Source of the DNA: Veillonella parvula
GTDB lineage: Bacteria > Bacillota > Negativicutes > Veillonellales > Veillonellaceae
Direction of reading: 5' to 3'
DNA: 5,623 nt
Assembly (NCBI GenBank): GCA_947096075.1
Contig: CAMUQE010000122.1
Span: 1 to 5,623 of the forward strand
How positions within the stretch are numbered: the first letter of the stretch is position 1; each line of letters opens with the position of its first letter. Below, piece after piece: positions 1 through 5,623 of the stretch. Below the pieces are notes generated by a model. That model was not told the DNA's origin. It worked only from the letters and a program-made list of their open reading frames with translations, and did no database searches. Made by a program: the position numbers and the translations under genes.

Positions 1-19
1 GGATTAAACTCTTTAATCT
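1..19. other. Small AT-rich inverted repeat at the window edge
   Basis: GATTAAA (2-8) and TTTAATC (12-18) form a perfect 7-bp inverted repeat around a 3-base loop, and G1/T19 could extend it by a wobble pair. It could be the remains of a terminator for a gene to the left of the window. The stem has few G-C pairs and no uninterrupted T-run follows, so a terminator call is not supported. Confidence 0.3.
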
Positions 20-47
20 ACTTACATTTCTCTACAAACCCATCAAT

Positions 48-106
48 AATATTCATATTAATATAAGTAGTATTCATAACATGATAATATTCAGAAACAT
101 ATTCCA
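48..106 (+). repeat. Iterated TATTCA motif upstream of the receptor gene
   Basis: AATATTCA occurs exactly at 48-55 and 86-93, TATTCATA occurs exactly at 50-57 and 71-78, and a variant ATATTCCA lies at 99-106. The four copies share one orientation and start 21, 17 and about 12 bases apart. A 10-bp perfect palindrome, ATATTAATAT, sits at 55-64 between the first two. Repeats like these in front of an outer-membrane receptor gene could be regulator binding sites, but in DNA this AT-rich a 6-mer can recur by chance. The match to a Fur box is poor: only one GATAAT hexamer, at 83-88. Confidence 0.3.
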
Positions 107-122
107 ATGATATACTTAAAAT
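88..122 (+). promoter_or_regulatory. Candidate promoter of the TonB-dependent receptor gene
   Basis: Two overlapping -10 candidates are visible, TATACT (111-116) and TAAAAT (117-122), each matching five of six consensus bases. The matching -35 positions at 17-base spacing, TATTCA (88-93) and GAAACA (94-99), match only three of six. A weak -35 would suit an activated or iron-regulated promoter, but that is inference. The transcript would start near 122-130, giving a leader of about 25-35 bases. Confidence 0.3.
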
Positions 123-140
123 AGTGTATTTTTATTTATT

Positions 141-146
141 AAAGGG
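141..146 (+). promoter_or_regulatory. Ribosome binding site that sets the receptor start at ATG 155
   Basis: AAAGGG is followed by eight bases and then ATG at 155. An in-frame GTG lies at 149-151 but is only two bases from this site, too close for initiation. ATG 155 is therefore preferred, shortening the longest open frame by two residues. Confidence 0.65.
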
Positions 147-154
147 TTGTGTGT

Positions 155-2440
155 ATGAGAAAAAGTAAATGTAAGAAAAAAGCAAGTGGTTGCAATCAGA
201 CCATTACATCGAAAGCTCTATTATTTTCCATGATTTTAACGGCTATGAGTGGTCAAATTGTAAATGCGATTGACAAGAATGTAACAGATGAACCTGTAAC
301 ATTACCAACTTATAATGTGACTGTGACAGCTACAAGAACAATGGAAGACATTGTAAAAACACCTAGTTCTGTTTCTGTTGTAACAACGGAAGATATTGAA
401 GCGCGAAGAGCTGATACGGTAGCAGATGCTCTACAAATGTTGCCTGGTGTTTATAAAAGCCAAAAAGCCAATGGCGGCTTACAAATCCGTGGATTTGACT
501 CTACAAATACATTAGTACTACTTAATGGTGTACCAATGAATAATACATTTAATAATAGTGTTGATTGGGAAGCTATACCGGTACATTCAATTGAACGAAT
601 TGAGCTAGTACGTGGCCCTAGCTCTTCTTTATATGGTGGTAGAGGTGTGGCAGGTGTTATCAACATACAAACGAAACAAGCAGAACCAAAACAATCCGTA
701 AAAGACATTCATTGGCATGGTCAAGTTGGATATGGCTCTAATGGAACACTGAATAACGAGTTAGGCTTTGACGCTCGTGTATCAGATCGTGTTGCTGTTG
801 GTATGTCTTTTGAACAAAGACGTACCGATGGATATCCAGGTTTCTTCATTACTGGCAAAGCAGCAAAAATCAAACCTAATACAAAAACAGTGACACCTGA
901 TAATCCTGTACCACAAACCAAAGATGGTGCCTATCTATTAGGTAGTCGAGGTAATAAGTCATATAATAATAAAAGTCTTTCAACCTATATAACGATGAAT
1001 CTACGTGACAAGGAAGCTTTAACATATTCATATCTATACACAAAAAATAGATATTCCTATGAAAATCCTATGAGTACGATTACAGTAAATGGTAAACCAG
1101 TTTTCTCAGGAAACATCAAAATAAATGATCAAAAATATGTGGCTCTTAGAACAAGTAGATATTTAGGCTATGATGGATTGAAAGAATATCACGCTCATAA
1201 TTTACAATATAAAAATGACAAGAGCAAATTACAAGTTATTTTTAATGTATTGGATCGCAAGAAAGACGGATTCTCTAGTCCTAATAGTCCAAACACACCA
1301 AACTATAATGGACCTGGCGATGACTCCTTCTACCCTGGAAAAACAATTAACTTAGATGTACAAAAAATCTGGGACCGTATGGGTAAACATACTCTTGTTG
1401 CTGGATTAAACTGGAAAAAAGAAAACTTTGATCAAAAACGAAGAGAACTAACAAATTGGAGAAATCATTCCTCTTTTGATTCTACAACATATCCAGGTGG
1501 ATTGTATGAAATTAACAAAGGCGCTACTAACAATCTAGCATTATTCATACAAGATACTTATCGACCTAATAATGATTGGGCAATTTATACAGGGCTTCGT
1601 ATAGACCGATTTAAAAAGTACCATGGACAACACGTTACGTATGATAAGGTTAATAAAAAATATGACACCGTAAATCATGGAGAAGGCGCCTATACAGAAT
1701 TGAGTCCTAGATTGGCTATTGAACATTATTTGAATGACTCTTTGAACGTGTATGCTTCTTACGGACACTCCTTTAACCCACCTCCATTGAGCCAAGTGTA
1801 TCGATATAGTGATATTGTAAAAGCCAATCCTAACTTAGATCCGGAACGGTCTGACTCATTTGAAATTGGTCTAAAAAAAGAATGGAATACAAAAACAACA
1901 TTAAATGTATCTGGATTCTATGTAAAAACAAAAGACAAAATAAAATATGTAACCTATTATGATCGTAATGGTGATGTAGATTATAAAATGTATAATAATG
2001 TGGACCTAGAAACTCGCCGTGGTGTAGAACTAGAAGTTCGACATAAATTATCATCAAAATGGTCTGTATTTGGAAATTATACTTGGCAAATGGGCCGTAT
2101 TAAACATAAAAAACTTCCTAATACAAATACTAACGAATATACGGAAGTAAATTATGATATTCCTAAACATATATTCCATGCAGGGCTTGAATATACTAGT
2201 GGCAAATGGAATGCACTTTGGGATACTCAATATGTAAGTCGTCGTCAATCTGTAGATGACATTACTGGTCAATATGGTTCTGAGAATAGTTACTTTATTT
2301 CTAATATAGCTATGAATTATAAGTTCTCTAAAGAGGCGACATTGCAGTTTGGTATTCAAAATGTATTTAACCGCATATTCTTTAATGATGAAGCAACAGC
2401 CGGTCGTACATACTCCGCAAGTATGAAGTTTAAATTCTAG
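155..2440 (+). CDS. TonB-dependent outer-membrane receptor
   Basis: This 761-residue protein should sit in the outer membrane and import a scarce ligand using TonB/ExbBD energy. The N-terminus is basic (MRKSKCKKK), followed by a hydrophobic stretch at about residues 20-36 and a likely signal-peptidase site after VNA (38). A TonB box-like segment, YNVTVTATR, is at 53-61. The plug spans about 65-174 and carries the typical motifs LPGVY (96-100), GLQIRGF (108-114), VLLNGVPMN (121-129) and IERIELVRGPSSSLYGG (146-162), ending in GVINIQTK (167-174). The rest is the beta-barrel, with the conserved NPNLDPERSDSFEIGLK near 558-574 and a C-terminal phenylalanine after SMKFK, as expected for BAM-dependent assembly. 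The length is normal for the FepA/CirA/BtuB-like class and no break is seen. The ligand (catecholate siderophore, haem, cobalamin or other) cannot be read from the sequence. The gene stands alone on its strand, with no ABC transporter or TonB gene beside it in the window. Confidence 0.93.
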   Translation: MRKSKCKKKASGCNQTITSKALLFSMILTAMSGQIVNAIDKNVTDEPVTLPTYNVTVTATRTMEDIVKTPSSVSVVTTEDIEARRADTVADALQMLPGVYKSQKANGGLQIRGFDSTNTLVLLNGVPMNNTFNNSVDWEAIPVHSIERIELVRGPSSSLYGGRGVAGVINIQTKQAEPKQSVKDIHWHGQVGYGSNGTLNNELGFDARVSDRVAVGMSFEQRRTDGYPGFFITGKAAKIKPNTKTVTPDNPVPQTKDGAYLLGSRGNKSYNNKSLSTYITMNLRDKEALTYSYLYTKNRYSYENPMSTITVNGKPVFSGNIKINDQKYVALRTSRYLGYDGLKEYHAHNLQYKNDKSKLQVIFNVLDRKKDGFSSPNSPNTPNYNGPGDDSFYPGKTINLDVQKIWDRMGKHTLVAGLNWKKENFDQKRRELTNWRNHSSFDSTTYPGGLYEINKGATNNLALFIQDTYRPNNDWAIYTGLRIDRFKKYHGQHVTYDKVNKKYDTVNHGEGAYTELSPRLAIEHYLNDSLNVYASYGHSFNPPPLSQVYRYSDIVKANPNLDPERSDSFEIGLKKEWNTKTTLNVSGFYVKTKDKIKYVTYYDRNGDVDYKMYNNVDLETRRGVELEVRHKLSSKWSVFGNYTWQMGRIKHKKLPNTNTNEYTEVNYDIPKHIFHAGLEYTSGKWNALWDTQYVSRRQSVDDITGQYGSENSYFISNIAMNYKFSKEATLQFGIQNVFNRIFFNDEATAGRTYSASMKFKF

Positions 2441-2450
2441 TAATCATTGG

Positions 2451-2747
2451 TCAAATTATAGTAAAAGCTTTTCTATTTAATAAGCTTCCAAGTTCTCCGC
2501 CATAAACAAATCCATTATGATAATTAGCCTTCTTCATATCTTTTGAATAAATAAAAATATGTGGAACAAATTCTACACTACACGCATAATTATTTCTGTT
2601 AGCCTGAAAACAGATTTCAAAGGTAAGATCTTTATTTTTAGAGATTTTCTTTAACTTCTGACCTTTACCGGTCACCTTAAAATCTGGAAAATGACTCGCT
2701 ATATCCTGCCACGCTTTTTCACATACTTCTCTAGGCTTCAATGTCAT
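2451..2747 (-). CDS. Uncharacterised small protein (98 aa)
   Basis: I do not recognise this protein with confidence. The start is ATG at 2747-2745, preceded seven bases upstream by a strong GAGGAG (2755-2760). An in-frame TTG at 2762 overlaps that site and is rejected. The product is soluble, with no signal peptide or membrane segment. It is basic in the middle (KVTGKGQKLKKISKNKD, about residues 28-44) and then alternates polar and hydrophobic residues (LTFEICFQANRNN, SVEFVPHIFIYS), suggesting beta-strands. That pattern loosely recalls DUF4304-type or immunity-like small proteins, but this is a guess. The sequence ends GGELGSLLNRKAFTII, only ten bases from the stop of the convergent receptor gene, so the C-terminus may be shortened. 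It has its own promoter candidate behind the upstream operon's terminator, so it is probably transcribed alone. Confidence 0.7.
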   Translation of the reverse strand: MTLKPREVCEKAWQDIASHFPDFKVTGKGQKLKKISKNKDLTFEICFQANRNNYACSVEFVPHIFIYSKDMKKANYHNGFVYGGELGSLLNRKAFTII

Positions 2748-2786
2748 ACTAATACTCCTCAAATATCTTATAACTTGTTTATTTTA

Positions 2787-2815
2787 ATTATATTACATCT
2801 CCTAGTATGAGTGTA
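2787..2815 (-). promoter_or_regulatory. Promoter candidate for the small uncharacterised gene
   Basis: Read on the minus strand, a perfect TATAAT (2792-2787) lies 17 bases from a weak -35, TACACT (2815-2810, three of six matches). The start of transcription would fall near 2780, giving a leader of about 33 bases that contains the GAGGAG ribosome binding site at 2755-2760. It lies immediately after the terminator of the preceding operon, which supports an independent transcription unit. Confidence 0.5.
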
Positions 2816-2819
2816 TAGT

Positions 2820-2846
2820 AAAAGCCCTTCGCTTATGCGAAGGGCT
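2820..2846 (-). terminator. Rho-independent terminator of the terC-rlmD-nim-like operon
   Basis: AGCCCTTCGC (2823-2832) and GCGAAGGGCT (2837-2846) form a perfect 10-bp GC-rich stem with a four-base loop (TTAT on the plus strand). On the minus strand the stem runs straight into TTTT and then ACTATA. It begins six bases after the stop codon at 2853, so it closes the minus-strand operon. The other direction lacks a clean T-run and would terminate less well. Confidence 0.9.
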
Positions 2847-2852
2847 AATCTA

Positions 2853-3332
2853 TTATTTCTCTTGTACTTGTTTACCACTCATATGTTCAATAGTAATTTC
2901 ATACATTTGTGTTGCTCTCCCATTACGAGCAATTTGTTCATCAGCTAACGTTTCATCAGGATAATACTTCATAGCAAATTCTTTTAATCGATCAATAGAT
3001 TCTGGACCTGCCTCTAATAAACGACATCTTCCAAATACGACTACACTTTGTACATACGGTGCCCAGGATTCAGATTTATCAATATGCTCATTACCATATA
3101 CGGTAAAACATACCTTATCTGAAGTTTTCAATGCATCTACTTTATGACCAGCTTTAGCTCCATGAAAATAAATCTTCTGTCCTGCAAAATCTTAAAAGTA
3201 ATTAATAGGAATAGCATAAGGGTAGCCATTATCGCCATTCATGGCTAAAACACCTCGACGATTAGATTGTAATAATCTTTCTACAGCATTACGATCTATT
3301 TCGTTTATCTTCTTGCGAACTGGTTTAAACAT
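2853..3332 (-). pseudogene. Nim-type pyridoxamine 5'-phosphate oxidase-family gene interrupted by an in-frame TAA
   Basis: Read from ATG 3332-3330, the frame is open for 46 codons, meets TAA at 3194-3192, and continues in the same frame to the normal stop at 2855-2853, for 159 positions in all. Before the stop it has RRGVLAMNGDNGYPYAIPINYF (about residues 25-46). After it come KIYFHGAKAGHK (53-64), DKVCFTVYG (72-80), VQSVVVFGRCRLLE (94-107), KYYPDE and a C-terminal IEHMSGK. These are landmarks of the split-barrel FMN-binding family that includes NimA/NimC-type nitroimidazole-resistance proteins. Relatives commonly read NYxYD at the lesion, so a Tyr codon (TAT or TAC) changed to TAA by one base explains it; no frameshift is involved. 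The ribosome binding site AAAGGAAG (3349-3342) is intact, inside the end of rlmD, and the start lies four bases beyond the rlmD stop. The 46-residue fragment cannot form the flavin site. Restart at a TTG near 3131 is possible but has no good ribosome binding site. A sequencing or assembly error is a real alternative. Confidence refers to the family and the interruption as given. Confidence 0.85.
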
Positions 3333-3336
3333 ACAT

Positions 3337-4848
3337 TTAGACTTCCTTTCTAGTAAGCAAAGCCACTGCCTCAACGTGAGCAGTCATTGGGAACATATCT
3401 ACAGGTTGAACTTCTTGTAATTCATAGCCGTAGTGTGTGAGGATTTCAATGTCGCGTGCCATGGTAGCTGGGTTACAGGATACGTAGACGATGCGTTTTG
3501 GTTCCATTCCCGCAGCGGAGGTCAGGACTTCTTTTTTACAGCCCGCGCGGATTGGGTCGAATACGATTACGTCTGGTCGTACACCAGCTTTATAGAGTTT
3601 TGGCATTTCCACGGCCGCGTCTGCTACAATAAACTCCGTATTATCATAGCCATTGCGACGTGCGTTTTCACGAGCATTGATAATGGCTGGTTCTACGATT
3701 TCAATACCGATAACATGTTTTGCCTTATGGGCCAAAAACAATGAAATGGTACCTGTTCCACAGTACGCATCGATAACAGTTTCCTCCCCTTTTAGGTTCG
3801 CATATTTTAGTGCTTGATCGTAAAGCACTGTAGTTTGTTCTGGATTAACTTGGAAAAAGGAATGAGGTGATAAAGTAAACCGTAAGTCTTTAATATGGTC
3901 TGTAATAGTCCCATCTCCATAAAGGATACGATTTTTTGGTCCAAGAATAACATTTGTACGTTTACCATTCACGTTATGAACGATTGTTTCTACTTGAGGT
4001 ACACGTTCAGTCAGGTTTTTAACCCACTTTTCTTGATGCGGTAAGTTATCTGTTGCGGTTACAAGAATAACCATCCATCCAGATTGCCCAATACGTCCAA
4101 TGATATGGCGCAACACCCCTTTTCCTGTATGTTCATCATAGGGCTCAACATCAAGCTCTTTAGCAATTTGATAACATGCTTGCGCAATGATATTGTTACC
4201 TTCATCTTGTATGGGACAATTCGTGCCTTGCACAATATCGTGAGAACCCATGGCATAAAATCCCATGAGAATATCACCTTTAGTACCACCTACAGGCATT
4301 TGCATTTTGTTACGATATGCCCAAGGGTCTTTTGGACCTAATGCGGGTTTCACAAGTTCTGGGTTTTGATGTCCAATGCGTTCTATAACATCTTTCACTT
4401 TTTGTGTTTTTAGTGAAAGCTGCCCTTCATAGGTAATATGTTGTAATTGACAACCACCACAGAATCCGTAAAGATCACAACTGGCATCGATCCGATTCGG
4501 CGCCATAGTAACGATTTCCAAGAGTCTACCTGTAGCATACGTTTTTTTCACCATAGTAATAGATACTTTCACTGTTTCCCCAGGTAAGGCAAAGGGAACA
4601 AACACTGTAAAGTCCTCTACGCGACCTACCCCTTCGCCACTACTGCCAATACCGTGAATGGTAACTAATACTTCGTCCCTAAATTTAACAGGGGCGTTCA
4701 ACATAGCTTGTTGTTTTTTAGATACAGAAGAATTGGTATTTTGTTGTCCATTATAACGATTGGAATTCTGTTTCCCATTAGATCGATTTTTATTCTGTTG
4801 TTTAACTTTCGATTTATTCTTGCGAGAGGTACGACTTGTACTATTCAT
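3337..4848 (-). CDS. rlmD: 23S rRNA (uracil-5-)-methyltransferase, RlmD/RumA family
   Basis: This 503-residue enzyme transfers a methyl group from S-adenosylmethionine to C5 of a uridine in 23S rRNA. A TRAM RNA-binding domain spans about 56-112 (GIGSSGEGVGRV at 66-77). The four [4Fe-4S] ligands follow the family pattern: Cys124, Cys130 and Cys133 in CDLYGFCGGC, and Cys211 in GTNCPIQ. SAM-binding motifs are SFFQVNPEQ (330-338) and VIDAYCGTGTISL (358-370). The catalytic nucleophile is Cys458 in VSCNPATMARD, and Glu493 in HVEAVALL is the expected base. The first 50 residues are a K/N/Q/S-rich tail that shorter relatives lack. The start is ATG 4848, which overlaps the upstream terC stop by one base (TAATG), implying translational coupling; an in-frame TTG at 4869 is rejected. 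Relatives in Firmicutes can modify U1939 alone or U747 and U1939 together (RlmCD); the sequence alone does not decide which, so the symbol is provisional. Confidence 0.93.
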   Translation of the reverse strand: MNSTSRTSRKNKSKVKQQNKNRSNGKQNSNRYNGQQNTNSSVSKKQQAMLNAPVKFRDEVLVTIHGIGSSGEGVGRVEDFTVFVPFALPGETVKVSITMVKKTYATGRLLEIVTMAPNRIDASCDLYGFCGGCQLQHITYEGQLSLKTQKVKDVIERIGHQNPELVKPALGPKDPWAYRNKMQMPVGGTKGDILMGFYAMGSHDIVQGTNCPIQDEGNNIIAQACYQIAKELDVEPYDEHTGKGVLRHIIGRIGQSGWMVILVTATDNLPHQEKWVKNLTERVPQVETIVHNVNGKRTNVILGPKNRILYGDGTITDHIKDLRFTLSPHSFFQVNPEQTTVLYDQALKYANLKGEETVIDAYCGTGTISLFLAHKAKHVIGIEIVEPAIINARENARRNGYDNTEFIVADAAVEMPKLYKAGVRPDVIVFDPIRAGCKKEVLTSAAGMEPKRIVYVSCNPATMARDIEILTHYGYELQEVQPVDMFPMTAHVEAVALLTRKEV

Positions 4849-5516
4849 TACGAGTCTCTTTTCTTCCAAATTTTAATCATACCAGTTACAATGAGTACAA
4901 AGAATACCGTTCCAAATTTTACCAATAACTCTTCCCCTTGAATATAGGGAACAAGGAGTGGATCTTCTACAATCATTTCACCAGCAACCCAACCTAATAA
5001 AGCACCACCAGCCCAAAGGATAACAGGAAACTTATTAATGATACGAGCAAATAGTGTAGAGCAGAACACAATGATTGGAACAGTGATTAACATACCAACA
5101 ATAACGAGCTCTAAATGTCCTTTAGCGGCACCAACTACGCCAATTACATTATCGATACTCATCATCGCATCAGCCACAATGATTGTCCAAATGGCTCCCA
5201 TTAAAGAATTCTTAGCTTCGATATGTGCATCTTCATCTCCACCTTTTAAGAGTTGAATGGCAATCCATACAAGTACAAGTCCACCACCTAAGTGAATAAG
5301 AGGAATTAAAGTAAGTGCTTCTACTAAAAGAGTGGCAAATACAAGGCGCATTCCAATAGCCCCCACTGTACCCCAGATAACAGCCTTCTTTTGTAATTCT
5401 GGTGCCAATTTACCCGCTGCCATCCCAATAACAACGGCATTATCCCCGGCCAATAATATATCGATCAAAATAATTTTGCTAATCGTTATCCACGTTGCAA
5501 CTTCTAAAAATTCCAT
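4848..5516 (-). CDS. TerC/YjbE-family integral membrane protein, probable metal (Mn) exporter
   Basis: This 222-residue inner-membrane protein has about seven hydrophobic segments (roughly 8-31, 44-70, 74-91, 106-130, 135-158, 163-183 and 199-217). It shows the two-fold family signature: an acidic motif DILLAGDN (Asp19, Asp25, Asn26) in the first half and its counterpart ADAMMSIDN (Asp116, Asp122, Asn123) in the second half. Such intramembrane acidic residues are the proposed metal sites of TerC proteins, and several Firmicute members have been linked to manganese export or metalation of exported enzymes. The loop between halves, KGGDEDAHIEAKN (91-103), is charged, and the C-terminus KIWKKRDS is basic, as expected for a cytoplasmic end. 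The length suits the short YjbE-like group. It is the first gene of the minus-strand operon. The start, ATG 5516, has GAGGTAA (5530-5524) seven bases upstream. The ion exported is inferred from the family. Confidence 0.9.
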   Translation of the reverse strand: MEFLEVATWITISKIILIDILLAGDNAVVIGMAAGKLAPELQKKAVIWGTVGAIGMRLVFATLLVEALTLIPLIHLGGGLVLVWIAIQLLKGGDEDAHIEAKNSLMGAIWTIIVADAMMSIDNVIGVVGAAKGHLELVIVGMLITVPIIVFCSTLFARIINKFPVILWAGGALLGWVAGEMIVEDPLLVPYIQGEELLVKFGTVFFVLIVTGMIKIWKKRDS

Positions 5517-5523
5517 TCTATAC

Positions 5524-5530
5524 TTACCTC
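5524..5530 (-). promoter_or_regulatory. Ribosome binding site of the terC-family gene
   Basis: On the minus strand GAGGTAA is followed by seven bases and then ATG 5516. It is a strong match to the anti-Shine-Dalgarno sequence and fixes the start. Confidence 0.75.
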
Positions 5531-5563
5531 AATTCACTCTGCTAATTCTATAACTATCCCTTA

Positions 5564-5592
5564 ACTATACCACAAATTCTCTATTTTCTCAT
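5564..5592 (-). promoter_or_regulatory. Candidate promoter of the terC-rlmD-nim-like operon
   Basis: On the minus strand ATGAGA (5592-5587, four of six matches to the -35 consensus) is followed after 17 bases by TATAGT (5569-5564, five of six matches to the -10). Transcription would begin near 5557, about 40 bases before the terC ATG. A second, weaker pair, TTGTGG and TATAGA, also at 17-base spacing, lies just downstream, so the exact start is open. If this promoter is used, the leader is too short to hold a manganese riboswitch. Confidence 0.4.
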
Positions 5593-5611
5593 CTAAAAGA
5601 AAGCTTTTAGA
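5592..5611. other. Inverted repeat overlapping the operon's candidate -35
   Basis: TCTAAAAG (5592-5599) and CTTTTAGA (5604-5611) are a perfect 8-bp inverted repeat around four bases. The inner end touches the candidate -35 hexamer at 5587-5592. It could be an operator, or a weak AT-rich terminator of a gene just outside the window. Neither is proven; no T-run follows the stem on the minus strand. Confidence 0.35.
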
Positions 5612-5623
5612 CTACCACTGTTA

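Noticed and set aside
83..101. Fur box in front of the receptor gene
   Set aside because: Only one GATAAT hexamer is present; the following bases (ATTCAG) do not continue the repeat or supply the inverted half.
149..154. GTG start for the receptor gene, two codons before ATG 155
   Set aside because: It is only two bases from the AAAGGG ribosome binding site, while ATG 155 has ideal eight-base spacing.
451..2359. Several minus-strand open frames of 66-101 codons inside the receptor gene
   Set aside because: They lie opposite a gene with strong family conservation, lack ribosome binding sites and show no recognisable protein features; they are antisense shadows.
2458..2476. AAAAGCTTTT-centred hairpin as a terminator for the receptor gene
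   Set aside because: The stem is almost entirely A-T with a bulge, lies within another gene, and is followed by TTAATAAG rather than a T-run.
3132..3191. Two separate short genes on either side of the TAA at 3192
   Set aside because: The 60 bases between are in the same frame and encode conserved family residues (KIYFHGAKAGHK), so this is one interrupted gene.
3407..3560. Variant DPIRAG motif in RlmD as a sign of lost function
   Set aside because: The third position of this motif varies in the family (proline or alanine in relatives, as I recall), and all catalytic and Fe-S residues are present.
3433..5553. Plus-strand open frames opposite rlmD and terC, and a minus-strand frame at 4059-4289
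   Set aside because: All are out-of-frame or antisense shadows of well-supported genes, without ribosome binding sites or family resemblance.

Overview
The window looks like a chromosomal piece of a low-GC diderm Firmicute (Negativicutes), most likely Veillonella or a close relative. The inference rests on two things seen together. One is a complete TonB-dependent outer-membrane receptor, which requires an outer membrane. The other is strong Gram-positive-style ribosome binding sites (AAAGGG, GAGGAG, AAAGGAAG, GAGGTAA) in AT-rich DNA, next to a housekeeping-type TerC and RlmD-family gene pair. The genus is recognised from the overall look of the genes, not from a database search.

Layout: positions 1-154 are an AT-rich leader with an iterated TATTCA motif and a weak promoter candidate. 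Positions 155-2440 (+) encode a full-length TonB-dependent receptor with signal peptide, TonB box-like segment, plug and beta-barrel. Everything else is on the minus strand. Ten bases beyond the receptor stop is the end of a small uncharacterised gene (2451-2747), which has its own promoter candidate and a clear ribosome binding site. Behind it is a strong rho-independent terminator (about 2820-2846) that closes a tightly packed three-gene unit. In transcription order this unit is a TerC/YjbE-family membrane protein (5516-4848), an RlmD/RumA-type 23S rRNA uracil-5-methyltransferase with an Fe-S cluster motif (4848-3337, start and stop overlapping by one base), and a pyridoxamine 5'-phosphate oxidase-like (Nim-type) flavoprotein gene (3332-2853).

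The most notable point is that this last gene carries a single in-frame TAA inside its conserved domain, where the family normally has a tyrosine. Reading through the TAA restores a perfect family match on both sides, so this is a one-base nonsense lesion (or an assembly error) in an otherwise intact gene. Because it is the last gene before the terminator, the lesion should not disturb the genes upstream.

Functionally, the receptor would import an iron or other metal complex (or another TonB substrate) across the outer membrane. TerC proteins of this type are tied to metal, especially manganese, efflux. RlmD modifies 23S rRNA. No mobile element, CRISPR array, tRNA or rRNA gene was seen, and no gene-free stretch exceeds 300 bases. 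I found no convincing new biological system; the interrupted Nim-like gene and the uncharacterised small protein deserve the most attention.
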